DNA of 64,000 nt from Bacteriovorax sp. MedPE-SWde (lineage in GTDB: Bacteria > Bdellovibrionota > Bacteriovoracia > Bacteriovoracales > Bacteriovoracaceae), in assembly GCA_001874305.1 (NCBI GenBank), contig MPCU01000002.1, positions 599,900 to 663,899 on the forward strand, written 5' to 3'. Below are positions 46,846-55,546 of this stretch, in pieces; within the stretch, counting starts at the first letter, position 1, and every line of letters starts with the position of its first letter. The notes under the pieces are model-generated. The model ran no database searches. It was not told the origin of the DNA and was given only the letters and a program-made list of their open reading frames with translations. The translations under genes and the position numbers were made by a program.

Positions 46846-47345
46846 TTTGTCTTATACCTAATTAGTACAGAAGGATTTAAATGGAGATTTCCTCTTCTGT
46901 ACTCAATAAAACTTTTCTTCATTAAACTTTTTAAAGCGTATGAGAAGTCTTGATCAACTAGTGCAAAGTCTCTATATGGAGGCTGCTTCCAAAGTATTTT
47001 TAATTCATCATGAAGTTTTGATTCTCTCATTCTAAATTTTCCGAGATCTCTTATATGGTAGAGAATAAAACATTCATCTCTATCCATATCAATCCCAAGT
47101 TCTTCCCCTATAACCATAAGGGCCTCAACACCTGCGATATATCTCTTATCTCGGCCATAAGCATTTTGAAAGTCTAGAAAGCCTTTAAAGAAAGCGTCTA
47201 GCTTAAATATGACATTGTCGTGAATTGCGTAAGTACTCTTTGAAGAGTCCTTACAAGTATGAATACTTTTTAAGAGAAGTTTTTCAAAAAGATCTTTCTT
47301 TTCAAAACTAATTTTCTCTAAAATATTCGCGAATGTTTCTTCCAT
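46842..47345 (-). CDS. hypothetical protein coupled to the cupin-like gene
   Basis: This 167-residue protein is not recognised. It is helical with no signal or membrane part and contains two cysteines and several Asp/Tyr residues. A Shine-Dalgarno AGGA precedes the ATG. It starts 14 bases after the stop codon of the formate/nitrite-type channel, and the cupin-like gene overlaps its stop codon. Its link to the channel is unknown. Confidence 0.65.
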   Translation of the reverse strand: MEETFANILEKISFEKKDLFEKLLLKSIHTCKDSSKSTYAIHDNVIFKLDAFFKGFLDFQNAYGRDKRYIAGVEALMVIGEELGIDMDRDECFILYHIRDLGKFRMRESKLHDELKILWKQPPYRDFALVDQDFSYALKSLMKKSFIEYRRGNLHLNPSVLIRYKTK

Positions 47346-47359
47346 ATATTCCTGCTCTG

Positions 47360-48178
47360 TTAATTTTCTTCTTTATGTATAAACCAATATGTTGCACCTA
47401 CAAAGAAAACACCACCAATGATATTTCCAAGTGTAACTGGCAATAAATTATTCATTAGAAAAGTATTTGTATTGAGATGTGCAAAGCTAGCACTCGTAGT
47501 GTTTAAGTCGTTCCAAAAAGTTATTGGTGCGTATTTCTTTATTAGTATTCCAATTGGCACAAAGTACATATTGGCGACACTATGTTCATAGCCAATAGAA
47601 ACAAATGCAGAGATCGGAAAGATAATTCCAAGAACCTTACCTGAAATTGTTTTAGCAACCATAGTTAGCCAAACAGCAAGACATACAAGAATATTACATA
47701 GAATTGCTTTCACAAATACAGTTGTAAAATCCATACTTACTTTTGAACTAGCTATATTAATAATTCTACTTCCTATTATTGAATCTTCTTGAAGGTACTG
47801 TTTTGTGAGAAACATCATGACAACGATGAGAAGTGAACCTAGGAAGTTTCCAAGATAAACTATCGACCAATTTCTTAAAAGGTCTTTAAAACTAATTCTC
47901 TTATTTAATAAGGCAACAACCATAAGGTTATTACCAGTGAATAATTCTGCTCCGGCCAGAACAACGAGAACGAGTCCTAGAGAAAAGACAAGTCCACCCA
48001 TTAATTTAACTGCCCCAGGGTTTCCACCGTAGGAAGTTACAGTCGTAAAAAATATTGCACCAAAGGCAATATAGATTCCGGCCATATAACCAAGCGCTAA
48101 TAATTTAGCGAATGTGTATTTAGCCTTCTTCTCTCCAGCTGTATTGGCGAGGGCAATAAGTTCATCAGTAGTTCTCAT
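47360..48178 (-). CDS. formate/nitrite transporter family channel
   Basis: This 272-residue membrane protein matches the FocA/NirC family: six helices and the segments GAELFTGNNLMVVALLNK, ILCNILVCLAVWL and SIGYEHSVANMYFVP, the last containing the pore His of the family. It would carry formate, nitrite or hydrosulfide across the inner membrane. It heads a probable run of four genes (channel, unknown, cupin-like, arfB). The substrate cannot be assigned. Confidence 0.92.
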   Translation of the reverse strand: MRTTDELIALANTAGEKKAKYTFAKLLALGYMAGIYIAFGAIFFTTVTSYGGNPGAVKLMGGLVFSLGLVLVVLAGAELFTGNNLMVVALLNKRISFKDLLRNWSIVYLGNFLGSLLIVVMMFLTKQYLQEDSIIGSRIINIASSKVSMDFTTVFVKAILCNILVCLAVWLTMVAKTISGKVLGIIFPISAFVSIGYEHSVANMYFVPIGILIKKYAPITFWNDLNTTSASFAHLNTNTFLMNNLLPVTLGNIIGGVFFVGATYWFIHKEEN

Positions 48179-48257
48179 TCTGGACTTATAGCATCAAACT
48201 TATGTAATTACGATAGGATAAGGGAATATTTACCGACAAAATGTCTTAGGATATCAA

Positions 48258-49016
48258 CTAGTTAGCAAGAAAAGCGCGAGCGGCAGCACATTGCTGTTTA
48301 TTAAATACTGTACCGATAGACGGAAGTAGCACGGGTTGACCAGGATACATTGGATCAAGGCCTGGACTATGAGAAAATGGATCAGCAGGTTTTCTTCTAT
48401 AGACGGAGAGAATATTAGACTCTCCACATTTAGAATTTCCACACATATGCGCTGGATTGTCCTGAAGTATGACATGGGCCATTTCGTGAACAAGAAGCCT
48501 TCTCTTGTTTCCACAACCCATTGCTTTTTTTGAAATGAGGATATTTCCAGCAAGTGCATTTTTCAATTTCTTAGATTTAAGTTTTTCAAATTGAACTTCA
48601 GGAAAGGCAAAGCCACAGTGCCCTCTGACCTCACCAACGTAGTGTATATCTATGGATTTCTTCGTCTTCTTTACATTTATGAGATCATTCTTACTTAGGT
48701 AATTATAAAGGTCACTTTGAAAGTAAATTAAGCTTTCTCTTCCAAAACTAGTCTTATACTTAGTATGGACAGGGTCACTCTTGAAGTACGTCTTTAGGTC
48801 CTTTGTTTGACCGATTAGATTCAAATTATATTCGAGATCAATATCACAATGAGATTTAAGTGATCTTTGTAGGAGATCTAGGCCTTTTTCTGCTTCAGCT
48901 TTAGAAGTATAGATATCCGAAACAGAATATACATTGATATCAACACTGGCCTGGGCCTTCGCCATAACAAGCACTAGTACAATAGCGAGAATATAGAGTT
49001 TTATAGCTTCAAACAT
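48258..49016 (-). CDS. secreted HExxH metallopeptidase-like protein
   Basis: This 252-residue protein has a signal peptide (MFEAIKLYILAIVLVLVMAKAQA) and, near residue 190, VHEMAH, a zinc HExxH motif within LLVHEMAHVILQDNPAH. About eight cysteines are conserved-looking (CGF, CGN, CGNSKCG, CAAA), suggesting disulfides. It is a putative secreted metallopeptidase of unrecognised family. A TTG 12 codons upstream is an alternative start, with no better ribosome site. It is last in the dbpA-side run. Confidence 0.65.
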   Translation of the reverse strand: MFEAIKLYILAIVLVLVMAKAQASVDINVYSVSDIYTSKAEAEKGLDLLQRSLKSHCDIDLEYNLNLIGQTKDLKTYFKSDPVHTKYKTSFGRESLIYFQSDLYNYLSKNDLINVKKTKKSIDIHYVGEVRGHCGFAFPEVQFEKLKSKKLKNALAGNILISKKAMGCGNKRRLLVHEMAHVILQDNPAHMCGNSKCGESNILSVYRRKPADPFSHSPGLDPMYPGQPVLLPSIGTVFNKQQCAAARAFLAN

Positions 49017-49077
49017 ATTGAACACATTTACCAAGGGACAGATTTTTGTCAATCATCATGTCTACTCCCTATAACTA

Positions 49078-49821
49078 TTACTCTAATGTGGCCTTGGTAT
49101 CTTTAAGAACATTGAGAATAATACTCTTCACTTTACTTGTGGCAACTCCAAAGAGATTTCTCTTTGACCACCATTTTTTATTTGATTTTGCGATAAAGTA
49201 ACTTACGACAACAGTCTTATTACCATATGGAATGAATTTACAAATAATAGTTAAGCTATCAAAGGCCTGATTAAAGTCTGTTAGCCTTATGTGTACCTGA
49301 TATTGGGCCTGATCAAGGTTTTGATCAAATTGGTCCACTGCCAGATAGTAATCCATGAAGACATCATTTTCGAGATCATTAATGTCATGTTGCCTCACCT
49401 CAAGGTCAGACTTCACATTGTAAATCATTACAGGGATTGTAGAAGACCATATATTCTCATCTTCCTGGTGTCTTACAAGTTTAGAGGCTCCCATCAACTT
49501 TTTAATAGTACTTGTATCAGAGAAAATCGATGTATCTACTTTTGATATATTCTTCTTTATTGTAAAAGATGATTTAGAGAATAGAATCTTCGCATTCTTT
49601 TCAAGCGATAGCCCTTCAACATCAAATGCTGCTACAGACGTATCAAGAAACTTATCATCCTTATATTCTTTGAACGAGTAATGGATGTGCTTTGAGTTTA
49701 AAATACTCTTACTTATTAAAAAACCTGGTTCTTTATGAGAGATTGTTCCTGCGTTGACATACACATTGCTCAATAACAGAAAGAGAGCGATAGTCTTATT
49801 TAATGAAATTAATGAGTTCAT
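49078..49821 (-). CDS. hypothetical secreted protein, possible START-like fold
   Basis: This 247-residue protein has a signal peptide (MNSLISLNKTIALFLLLSNVYVNA). The rest alternates strands and helices in a way reminiscent of START/SRPBCC lipid-binding proteins (NVKSDLEVRQHDI, then VHIRLTDFNQAFDSL), but the match is weak. It has one cysteine. The next gene, a secreted HExxH protein, follows 61 bases later on the same strand. Confidence 0.6.
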   Translation of the reverse strand: MNSLISLNKTIALFLLLSNVYVNAGTISHKEPGFLISKSILNSKHIHYSFKEYKDDKFLDTSVAAFDVEGLSLEKNAKILFSKSSFTIKKNISKVDTSIFSDTSTIKKLMGASKLVRHQEDENIWSSTIPVMIYNVKSDLEVRQHDINDLENDVFMDYYLAVDQFDQNLDQAQYQVHIRLTDFNQAFDSLTIICKFIPYGNKTVVVSYFIAKSNKKWWSKRNLFGVATSKVKSIILNVLKDTKATLE

Positions 49822-49898
49822 GAAATAAGGTATATGATAGTACTTTGAAAGGTGTAAATGACCATGATCCATTTAGTAATTCTTACACGCAAGGAAAA

Positions 49899-50549
49899 CT
49901 ATTTAACAAGATCCTCATAGAGTTCTAGAGCTTCTGCATGAGACTTATCTTGATTAAGTCTTCTCTTGTAGTGATTAATTATATTTGCAAAGTACTTTCT
50001 ATTTTTCTGACTATGTTCATCATAGAGACCTCTACCAATTGAATCTACTTGCTTCCCATTTCCTTGCTGGACGAGAAGTAGCTCGTAGCCCCACTTACCT
50101 TCAAATACAAGTTCCTCATTTAAAACTTTAAAGTCATGGGAAATAAGAAATTTTCTAAAGTCATACATATGATATTGAGCAGAGATTAGAAATTGATGAT
50201 TACGACAATCATTATTTGCAATGATACCGGCCATAATTGTTTGTGCTACATCACCACCTATCCCACATAGACAAATAAGAGATTGATCTTCTAATTGTAT
50301 TTTTTCGGCAGAAAGAGTGAGGAGCTCGTACCTCTTGGGAGAGAGATCTTTAATTTTTTGAATTTTTCTAGAGAGGTCATCCATAATGGAAGACACTTGA
50401 TCGACAAAGACGACTTTACTAGCCTTATGACTTTCTAATAATGCGAGGCCTAGTTTTCCATGATCACAGCACAAATCCCAAATATTGTGATTTGCACCTT
50501 CAATCATATTAAAAATACTACTTAGACGTATTCCTAGCTTTGTCTTCAT
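49899..50549 (-). CDS. trmK: tRNA (adenine-22-N1)-methyltransferase-like protein
   Basis: This 216-residue protein matches the TrmK family: RLSSIFNMIEGANHN, the SAM site WDLCCDHGKLGLAL, and a central LCGIGGDVAQTIM. The enzyme methylates N1 of adenine 22 in tRNA and is best known in Gram-positive bacteria. The motif DxGTDH reads DLCCDHG. It overlaps the stop codon of the upstream yaiI gene by one base, so the two are coupled. Confidence 0.75.
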   Translation of the reverse strand: MKTKLGIRLSSIFNMIEGANHNIWDLCCDHGKLGLALLESHKASKVVFVDQVSSIMDDLSRKIQKIKDLSPKRYELLTLSAEKIQLEDQSLICLCGIGGDVAQTIMAGIIANNDCRNHQFLISAQYHMYDFRKFLISHDFKVLNEELVFEGKWGYELLLVQQGNGKQVDSIGRGLYDEHSQKNRKYFANIINHYKRRLNQDKSHAEALELYEDLVK

Positions 50550-50998
50550 TATTTTAATTTCTGAGTCATAATCTTATTAAATGAGTTAGCAAAGCTTGCC
50601 TTATCTTTTACGCCAAATGGTGCCGGACCACCTGTCTCAATTCCACTATCTCTAAGTCCTTGCATAAAGTCTCTCATTGAAAGTCTCTCACTGACATTTT
50701 CTTCAGTATACAACTCACCTCTTGGGTTTATTGCTGTAGCTTCTTTTTCAACAATTAATGCCGCTAGTGGAATGTCTGCGGTAATCACAAGATCTTCTTT
50801 AGAAACATTGTCTACGATATACATGTCGGCCACATCGGCGCCCTTATCAACTTGAATAGATGTGATAAGTGAATCAGGAGGAGTCGCCATATAGCTATTG
50901 GCCACAAGAACAACAGGAACCTGTAGTTTAAATGATGCCTTAAATACAACTTCTTTTACAACTTTAGGGCAAGCATCTGCATCAATCCAAATTTTCAA
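50549..50998 (-). CDS. yaiI: YaiI/YqxD family (DUF188) protein
   Basis: This 149-residue protein matches the UPF0178 family: IWIDADACPKVVKE at the start, then VVLVANSYM, VITADIPLAALIV and NPRGELYTEENV. The PIN-like acidic residues (Asp6, Asp8) suggest a nuclease-type fold, but the role is unknown. The start codon is TTG, with an AGGAG Shine-Dalgarno in proper position. It follows dbpA by 8 bases. Confidence 0.9.
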   Translation of the reverse strand: MKIWIDADACPKVVKEVVFKASFKLQVPVVLVANSYMATPPDSLITSIQVDKGADVADMYIVDNVSKEDLVITADIPLAALIVEKEATAINPRGELYTEENVSERLSMRDFMQGLRDSGIETGGPAPFGVKDKASFANSFNKIMTQKLK

Positions 50999-51006
50999 AC
51001 TAACTC

Positions 51007-52386
51007 CTATGCATGACCTACGCGAAATCTTCTATTCTTTATTCTACCATTTCTAAGTTTTGAAATGGCCTGTTCAATCTTATCTTCTTTAATAGCAACG
51101 TAGCTTAGGACATTCATGATATTAATATCTCCAACATCTGCTGATTCTAGCTTTGCCTCATTAACAAGTGCACCAAGAATATCTCCAGGTCTAAGCTTGT
51201 CTTTTTTTCCACCACTAATATACATAGTCTTCATCTCTGGAATAAGGTCATACTGAGAATCAACTTCGATAGCAGAGATATCTTCAATCTTTATATTCTT
51301 ATTTGAGTAGTCTTCTATTGCATCGAGTTTTCCATGCTCTTGCTCCACATATAAACTAAATGCTAGGCCAGTTTCACCTGCACGACCTGTTCTACCAACT
51401 CTATGAACATAGACTTCAGGATCAGAAGGTAAATCATAATTAATTACCGCCGCTAGACCTTGAATATCTAAACCTCTTGCAGCGACATCAGTTGCCACGA
51501 GTGCAGAGAGACTTCTATTTGCAAACATTGTCATAACAACAGTTCTTTCATTTTGCATTAGATCACCATGGATACTACCTGCATAAATTCCATTCTTATT
51601 TAGAAAGGCAGCAACTTGATCTGTGATAATTTTAGTTTTACAGAAAATGATAAATCTATCAGGTCTATACTTATCGAGTATTTTTAATACGGCATCATTC
51701 TTATCTTTGTGACTTTGAAGTTCAAAGAACATCTGACTAATTGTATTTTCCTCGTGGTCTGTATCCACTTTGACATGTTCTGCATCTTTTTGAACTTTCT
51801 CTCCAAGCTTTTGAATATCTTCAGGATATGTTGCAGAAAAAAGAAGAGTCTGTCTTACCTTAGGTAGATAAGTTGCAATGTGCATAATATCATCATGAAA
51901 TCCCATATCCAGCATTCTATCAGCTTCGTCTAATACGAAAGTATTAACAAGAGAGAGGTTCAGTGTTTTCTTCTTTAAAAGCCTAAGTACTCTCCCAGGA
52001 GTACCAACTATTATATGTGCACCATGAGAAAGAGACTTTTCTTGGTGGTACTCAGACGTCCCACCACAGATTGTCATGACTTTAACATTCTTTAGCATTC
52101 TCGCTAGCTTTCTTGTCTCAGTAGCAACCTGATCAGCAAGCTCACGAGTCGGGCAAAGAACAAGAGAGTGAATATTTTGAGAACCAGTATCAAGAGAATT
52201 TAATATCCCAAGAGCGAAAGCAGCAGTCTTTCCACTTCCTGTTTTTGCTCTTCCAATAACATCCCTGCCATCCAACACAAATGGTAATCCCTGTGCCTGA
52301 ATAGGAGTCATCGTTTCATATTTAAGCTCTTTGAGATTAGTAAGGAGCTCACTCTTTAGTTCTAAATTTTCGAATTTTGTTTCCAT
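51007..52386 (-). CDS. dbpA: DEAD-box RNA helicase DbpA
   Basis: This 459-residue protein has DEAD-box motifs Q, AKTGSGKTAAF, PTRELADQ, TPGRVL, VLDEADRMLDMGF, SAT, and HRVGRTGRAG, followed by a C-terminal DbpA RNA-binding domain (about 385-455; MYISGGKKDKLRPGDILGAL). That domain directs DbpA to hairpin 92 of 23S rRNA in 50S maturation. It heads the run dbpA-yaiI-trmK. Confidence 0.93.
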   Translation of the reverse strand: METKFENLELKSELLTNLKELKYETMTPIQAQGLPFVLDGRDVIGRAKTGSGKTAAFALGILNSLDTGSQNIHSLVLCPTRELADQVATETRKLARMLKNVKVMTICGGTSEYHQEKSLSHGAHIIVGTPGRVLRLLKKKTLNLSLVNTFVLDEADRMLDMGFHDDIMHIATYLPKVRQTLLFSATYPEDIQKLGEKVQKDAEHVKVDTDHEENTISQMFFELQSHKDKNDAVLKILDKYRPDRFIIFCKTKIITDQVAAFLNKNGIYAGSIHGDLMQNERTVVMTMFANRSLSALVATDVAARGLDIQGLAAVINYDLPSDPEVYVHRVGRTGRAGETGLAFSLYVEQEHGKLDAIEDYSNKNIKIEDISAIEVDSQYDLIPEMKTMYISGGKKDKLRPGDILGALVNEAKLESADVGDINIMNVLSYVAIKEDKIEQAISKLRNGRIKNRRFRVGHA

Positions 52387-52542
52387 AGGACAGGTATAGC
52401 AGCTATTGAGATGGAATTATAGTTATTTATCCCTTCATACAGGGGTGTCTAAAGAATTGACACACCTATAAATACTTCCAATCGGGCCCTTTGTAAGTGA
52501 TATAGCTGATAAGATGAATCACTATTATATATGGAGTTATCT

Positions 52543-53499
52543 ATGAAATTACGTTTAGCATTTGTAATGTGTCTCATCCTTTCGTCTAAAGTATTTGCTG
52601 GTGCAAATATTTGGGCATCAATACCGTTTATTAAAGGAGCTGACCTTTGCCAATATAAACAAGCATTCTCTCAAACGAGAAATGAGTATATGCAAGAGAT
52701 GGTTTCAATGGCCTCTGAGCTAATGCAATCAGGAGCAAAAGGAAGTGAGGCCATGCAAATGATGACTACTTTTGATGCACTCTATGACAAGAACCTCGCC
52801 CTCGCTAAGAGTGGAAAGTATCTAGACGTAACCCTAGAAAATACTCTAAAAGGTTACCTCGACCAATACTATAGAGATATTCCTGTAACAGATAGAAAGA
52901 TAAATTTTAAACATATCAATAATATTGGAACTATTGTTACTGCGGCTTCTGCAGGTCAAAGGGCCGGATATCTTCCATCTGATGCTTACGATATCCTCGA
53001 TTTTGTAGCTTATGGTTCTTATGCGTACGCTCCTAATTGTAGAGGAAATATTGATGTAACTCTAACTCTTGTTGGGCCAAGAGGTTCGACTAGTACATAT
53101 AAAGCTTTAGGAAAGCCAGACAGAGTAATGTCAAAGATAGCTTCAAAGATTTTTGAAGATTTTCAAAGAACAAAGTTTCCAAGTAAGCTAGATCTTGGTC
53201 ATAAAACAATAACTCTACTTGGAGCAACTAATAGGTCCGTTGCTAAAGTGACTTCTATAAGACAAGCAAAGAGAGCATGTAAAAGTCTTGGAGGACGTCT
53301 TCCAAGAGCTCAAGAGCTAGAAGATATCTCAGCCTATGGTGACTGGAATGGTGGTGTATCTATAGGAAGATCAATTTGGGCAATTGATGGATATGGCTCA
53401 GGGGATATGGTTTATCACCCACTTCTTATGAACCCTTCTCCAGTAAGAAGGACAACTGAAATAAATGCCAAAGTATATAACTACTACTGTGTTAAATAA
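52543..53499 (+). CDS. hypothetical secreted protein
   Basis: This 318-residue protein is not recognised. It has a signal peptide (MKLRLAFVMCLILSSKVFA). The first half is helical with Met- and Gln-rich stretches, and the C-terminal 90 residues (RQAKRACKSLGGRLPRAQEL, then SIGRSIWAIDG) resemble a sulfatase-modifying-factor or C-type-lectin-like end with paired cysteines. The ATG at 52543 is chosen over 52531 because GGAG lies 6 bases upstream of it. A strong terminator follows. Confidence 0.65.
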   Translation: MKLRLAFVMCLILSSKVFAGANIWASIPFIKGADLCQYKQAFSQTRNEYMQEMVSMASELMQSGAKGSEAMQMMTTFDALYDKNLALAKSGKYLDVTLENTLKGYLDQYYRDIPVTDRKINFKHINNIGTIVTAASAGQRAGYLPSDAYDILDFVAYGSYAYAPNCRGNIDVTLTLVGPRGSTSTYKALGKPDRVMSKIASKIFEDFQRTKFPSKLDLGHKTITLLGATNRSVAKVTSIRQAKRACKSLGGRLPRAQELEDISAYGDWNGGVSIGRSIWAIDGYGSGDMVYHPLLMNPSPVRRTTEINAKVYNYYCVK

Positions 53500-53518
53500 G
53501 AAAGAATAAATAATATAT

Positions 53519-53547
53519 AAGGCCCGCTAAGACGGGCCTTTTTTTTT
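53519..53547 (+). terminator. rho-independent terminator
   Basis: AAGGCCCG and CGGGCCTT form an 8-bp stem with a 6-base loop and nine Ts. It also faces the convergent CBS gene, for which it can act in reverse only weakly. Confidence 0.93.
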
Positions 53548-53551
53548 GAAA

Positions 53552-54040
53552 CTACAACGATGCTGAAGTTGTATTTAAATTATGTGAACTTGAAAATGAA
53601 CTCGCGAATACTTTTAAAATATCTCTTTTGGTAATAATCCCAACGAGCTTTCCGTTTTTAACAATTGGAAGTCTTGAAACATTATTAGTTACCATCGCCT
53701 GATTAGCATCTGTAAGCGACGAATCAGGTGACATTGTTATGACTTTTCTAGTCATGACCTTTTCAACAGATAAGCTCTTAGCTCTATCGAATACCTCTAA
53801 TACATCTGCATTATAGTGTGTTTCACCAAGTAGCTTTGTTAGTGAAACCATTGCATGGGGCACGTTAACCCTTCTGCCTATGAAGTCAGATTCAGTTAAA
53901 ATTCCTATTAAGTTATTATCATTATCAATAATTGGGACACCACCAACATTGTGCTCTAAGAGCAATGCTGCGACTTCTTCAACTGTACATAATGGCCCTG
54001 CGGTTACAGGTTTTCTTGTCATTACGTCACTAATCTTCAT
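53552..54040 (-). CDS. two-CBS-domain protein
   Basis: This 162-residue protein has two CBS motifs, residues about 1-60 (VMTRKPVTAGP, VGGVPIIDNDNNLIGILTESD) and 90-150 (VMTRKVITMSPDSS, VSRLPIVKNGKLVGIITKRD). CBS pairs bind adenosine nucleotides and regulate other proteins. It has no additional domain and the partner is unknown. The Shine-Dalgarno is AGGAG. Confidence 0.9.
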   Translation of the reverse strand: MKISDVMTRKPVTAGPLCTVEEVAALLLEHNVGGVPIIDNDNNLIGILTESDFIGRRVNVPHAMVSLTKLLGETHYNADVLEVFDRAKSLSVEKVMTRKVITMSPDSSLTDANQAMVTNNVSRLPIVKNGKLVGIITKRDILKVFASSFSSSHNLNTTSASL

Positions 54041-54141
54041 CTCTAACTCCTGTCATAAAATTGAACAAGTTATCTGCTCAACACTTGATAAACACGGTAG
54101 CTTAGAGAATTTTTATTATTGTCAGAAGGGGGACAATGAAT

Positions 54142-54176
54142 TGTAAAGTCTGTGTCAAATCGAGACAGACTTTACA
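54142..54176 (-). terminator. 12-bp perfect stem-loop
   Basis: TGTAAAGTCTGT and ACAGACTTTACA form a perfect 12-bp stem with an 11-base loop just downstream of the gene ending at 54187. The minus-strand tail has few Ts, so it may be a weak terminator or a regulatory hairpin. Confidence 0.55.
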
Positions 54177-54186
54177 TTAGAACTAT

Positions 54187-54630
54187 TTACTCTTCGTCTT
54201 TTGGAACATCTGGCCAGTACTCACCAGAAATAATTTGTTGGATTTCAGGGTTTTCGGCCATACTTTTAAATATATTCAGAAAGCCAAGAACGTATTCTTC
54301 TTCACTAACCTTCTCGTCTAAGAAGAAGTCAAAAAGAGATTCTAAGTTTTGGCTCTCACCAATTGTTTTAAGATAAGGCTTTAAGTTAAAGTAATCATTT
54401 TCATTTTTTGCAAACGACACATCGCAAAAATATAATGGGTCAGAAAGTGCGATATTTACTAAAGTATCAGAACCATCTTTTCTAAATGAATAGATATATG
54501 TAGTTTCTTTTTCTTCAAGAACAATAGTCTCTTTCTTGTCGCACTGAGTAAGTTTAAGTCCTGCTAGACCCATGATTGAGTTAGAAATAAAGTCATTTAC
54601 TAGTTCATTAGGGTGTTTCTCAATACTCAT
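54187..54630 (-). CDS. hypothetical acidic protein
   Basis: This 147-residue protein is not recognised. It is acidic, with an alpha/beta body and a helical C-terminus (ESLFDFFLDEKVSEEEYV), no signal peptide and two cysteines (TQCD, YFCD). A GGAG lies 9 bases before the ATG. It is divergent from yebC. Confidence 0.65.
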   Translation of the reverse strand: MSIEKHPNELVNDFISNSIMGLAGLKLTQCDKKETIVLEEKETTYIYSFRKDGSDTLVNIALSDPLYFCDVSFAKNENDYFNLKPYLKTIGESQNLESLFDFFLDEKVSEEEYVLGFLNIFKSMAENPEIQQIISGEYWPDVPKDEE

Positions 54631-54730
54631 TGTCTTTCTCCAAAAGAAAATTAAACATTTTAAATTAATTAAAGGGACATTATAGCAAAATTACACGAAA
54701 AAAGTACTTCTTCTATCACATTTTCATTAT

Positions 54731-54736
54731 TATAAT
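54731..54736 (+). promoter_or_regulatory. consensus -10 element of yebC
   Basis: A perfect TATAAT lies 25 bases before the yebC ATG. The matching -35 is weak (TTCTTC). The start would be near 54743. Confidence 0.5.
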
Positions 54737-54761
54737 GATCAAAAAAAAATCAGAGGTGTAT

Positions 54762-55493
54762 ATGGGTAGAAAATGGGCAAACATTGTTAAGAAAAAAGGC
54801 GCTGCCGACAAACTTAAGAGTCAGGTTTACACAAAAATTCTTTTTGAAGTAACGAAGGCCGTTAAGCAAGGTGGAGATGACCCAAGTACAAACTTCCTTT
54901 TAAAAGTCGCTTTAGAAAAGTGTAAGAAGAATAACGTTCCAAAAGATAATATTGATAGAGCAATCAAGAAAGGTCTTGGTGGAGCTGATGATGGTTATGA
55001 AGAAATCAACTACGAGGGTTACGGTCCAAATGGTGTAGCACTCTTCATCGAAGCATCTACAAATAATGTAACCAGAACAGTTGCCAATGTTCGTGTTGTC
55101 TTTAAAAAGAATGGTGGCGGGCTTGGAACAACGGGTTCTCTTCAATTCGTATTTAATAGAAAGGCCGTATTTGAATTTCCTCAGGGGGAATTAGACGAAG
55201 ACGATTTCACTATGGATATGATCGATGTAGGAGCGGAAGATATCGTTCTAGAAGATGGATTCTTTACTGTAACAGGGCCAATGGAAATCTTTGGAGATGT
55301 ATCTAAGAAACTTGAAGAGTTAAATATTGTTCCTGACGAATCAGGACTAGAGCAAGTTCCTCTAACATTTAAAGAAGTTGATGATGAGACTTATTTAACA
55401 ATCATGAAAATGATTGATCTATTAGAGGCCGATGAAGATATCATCAAGGTCTATCACAATATAGAATTTGATGAGAGATTTGCTGAACTCTAA
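54762..55493 (+). CDS. yebC: YebC/PmpR-family protein
   Basis: This 243-residue protein matches the YebC family: GRKWANIVKKKGAADKLKS at the start, then NVPKDNIDRAIKKG and GYGPNGVALFIEASTNN. YebC-type proteins act as transcription factors or, for the YebC2/TACO1 group, translation factors easing polyproline stalling. The start at 54762 has an AGAGGTG Shine-Dalgarno. The gene ends at a strong terminator. Confidence 0.93.
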   Translation: MGRKWANIVKKKGAADKLKSQVYTKILFEVTKAVKQGGDDPSTNFLLKVALEKCKKNNVPKDNIDRAIKKGLGGADDGYEEINYEGYGPNGVALFIEASTNNVTRTVANVRVVFKKNGGGLGTTGSLQFVFNRKAVFEFPQGELDEDDFTMDMIDVGAEDIVLEDGFFTVTGPMEIFGDVSKKLEELNIVPDESGLEQVPLTFKEVDDETYLTIMKMIDLLEADEDIIKVYHNIEFDERFAEL

Positions 55494-55510
55494 ATGATCT
55501 TTAAGAATAT

Positions 55511-55537
55511 AAGCTCCTATTAAGGAGCTTTTTTTTT
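55511..55537 (+). terminator. rho-independent terminator of yebC
   Basis: AAGCTCCT and AGGAGCTT form an 8-bp stem with a 4-base loop followed by nine Ts. It lies only 9 bases ahead of the next ATG. Confidence 0.93.
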
Positions 55538-55546
55538 GGCGTAACT

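Noticed and set aside
52440..52480. TTGACA promoter upstream of the secreted gene at 52543
   Set aside because: TTGACA is present near 52458 but no suitable -10 lies 16-18 bases downstream.
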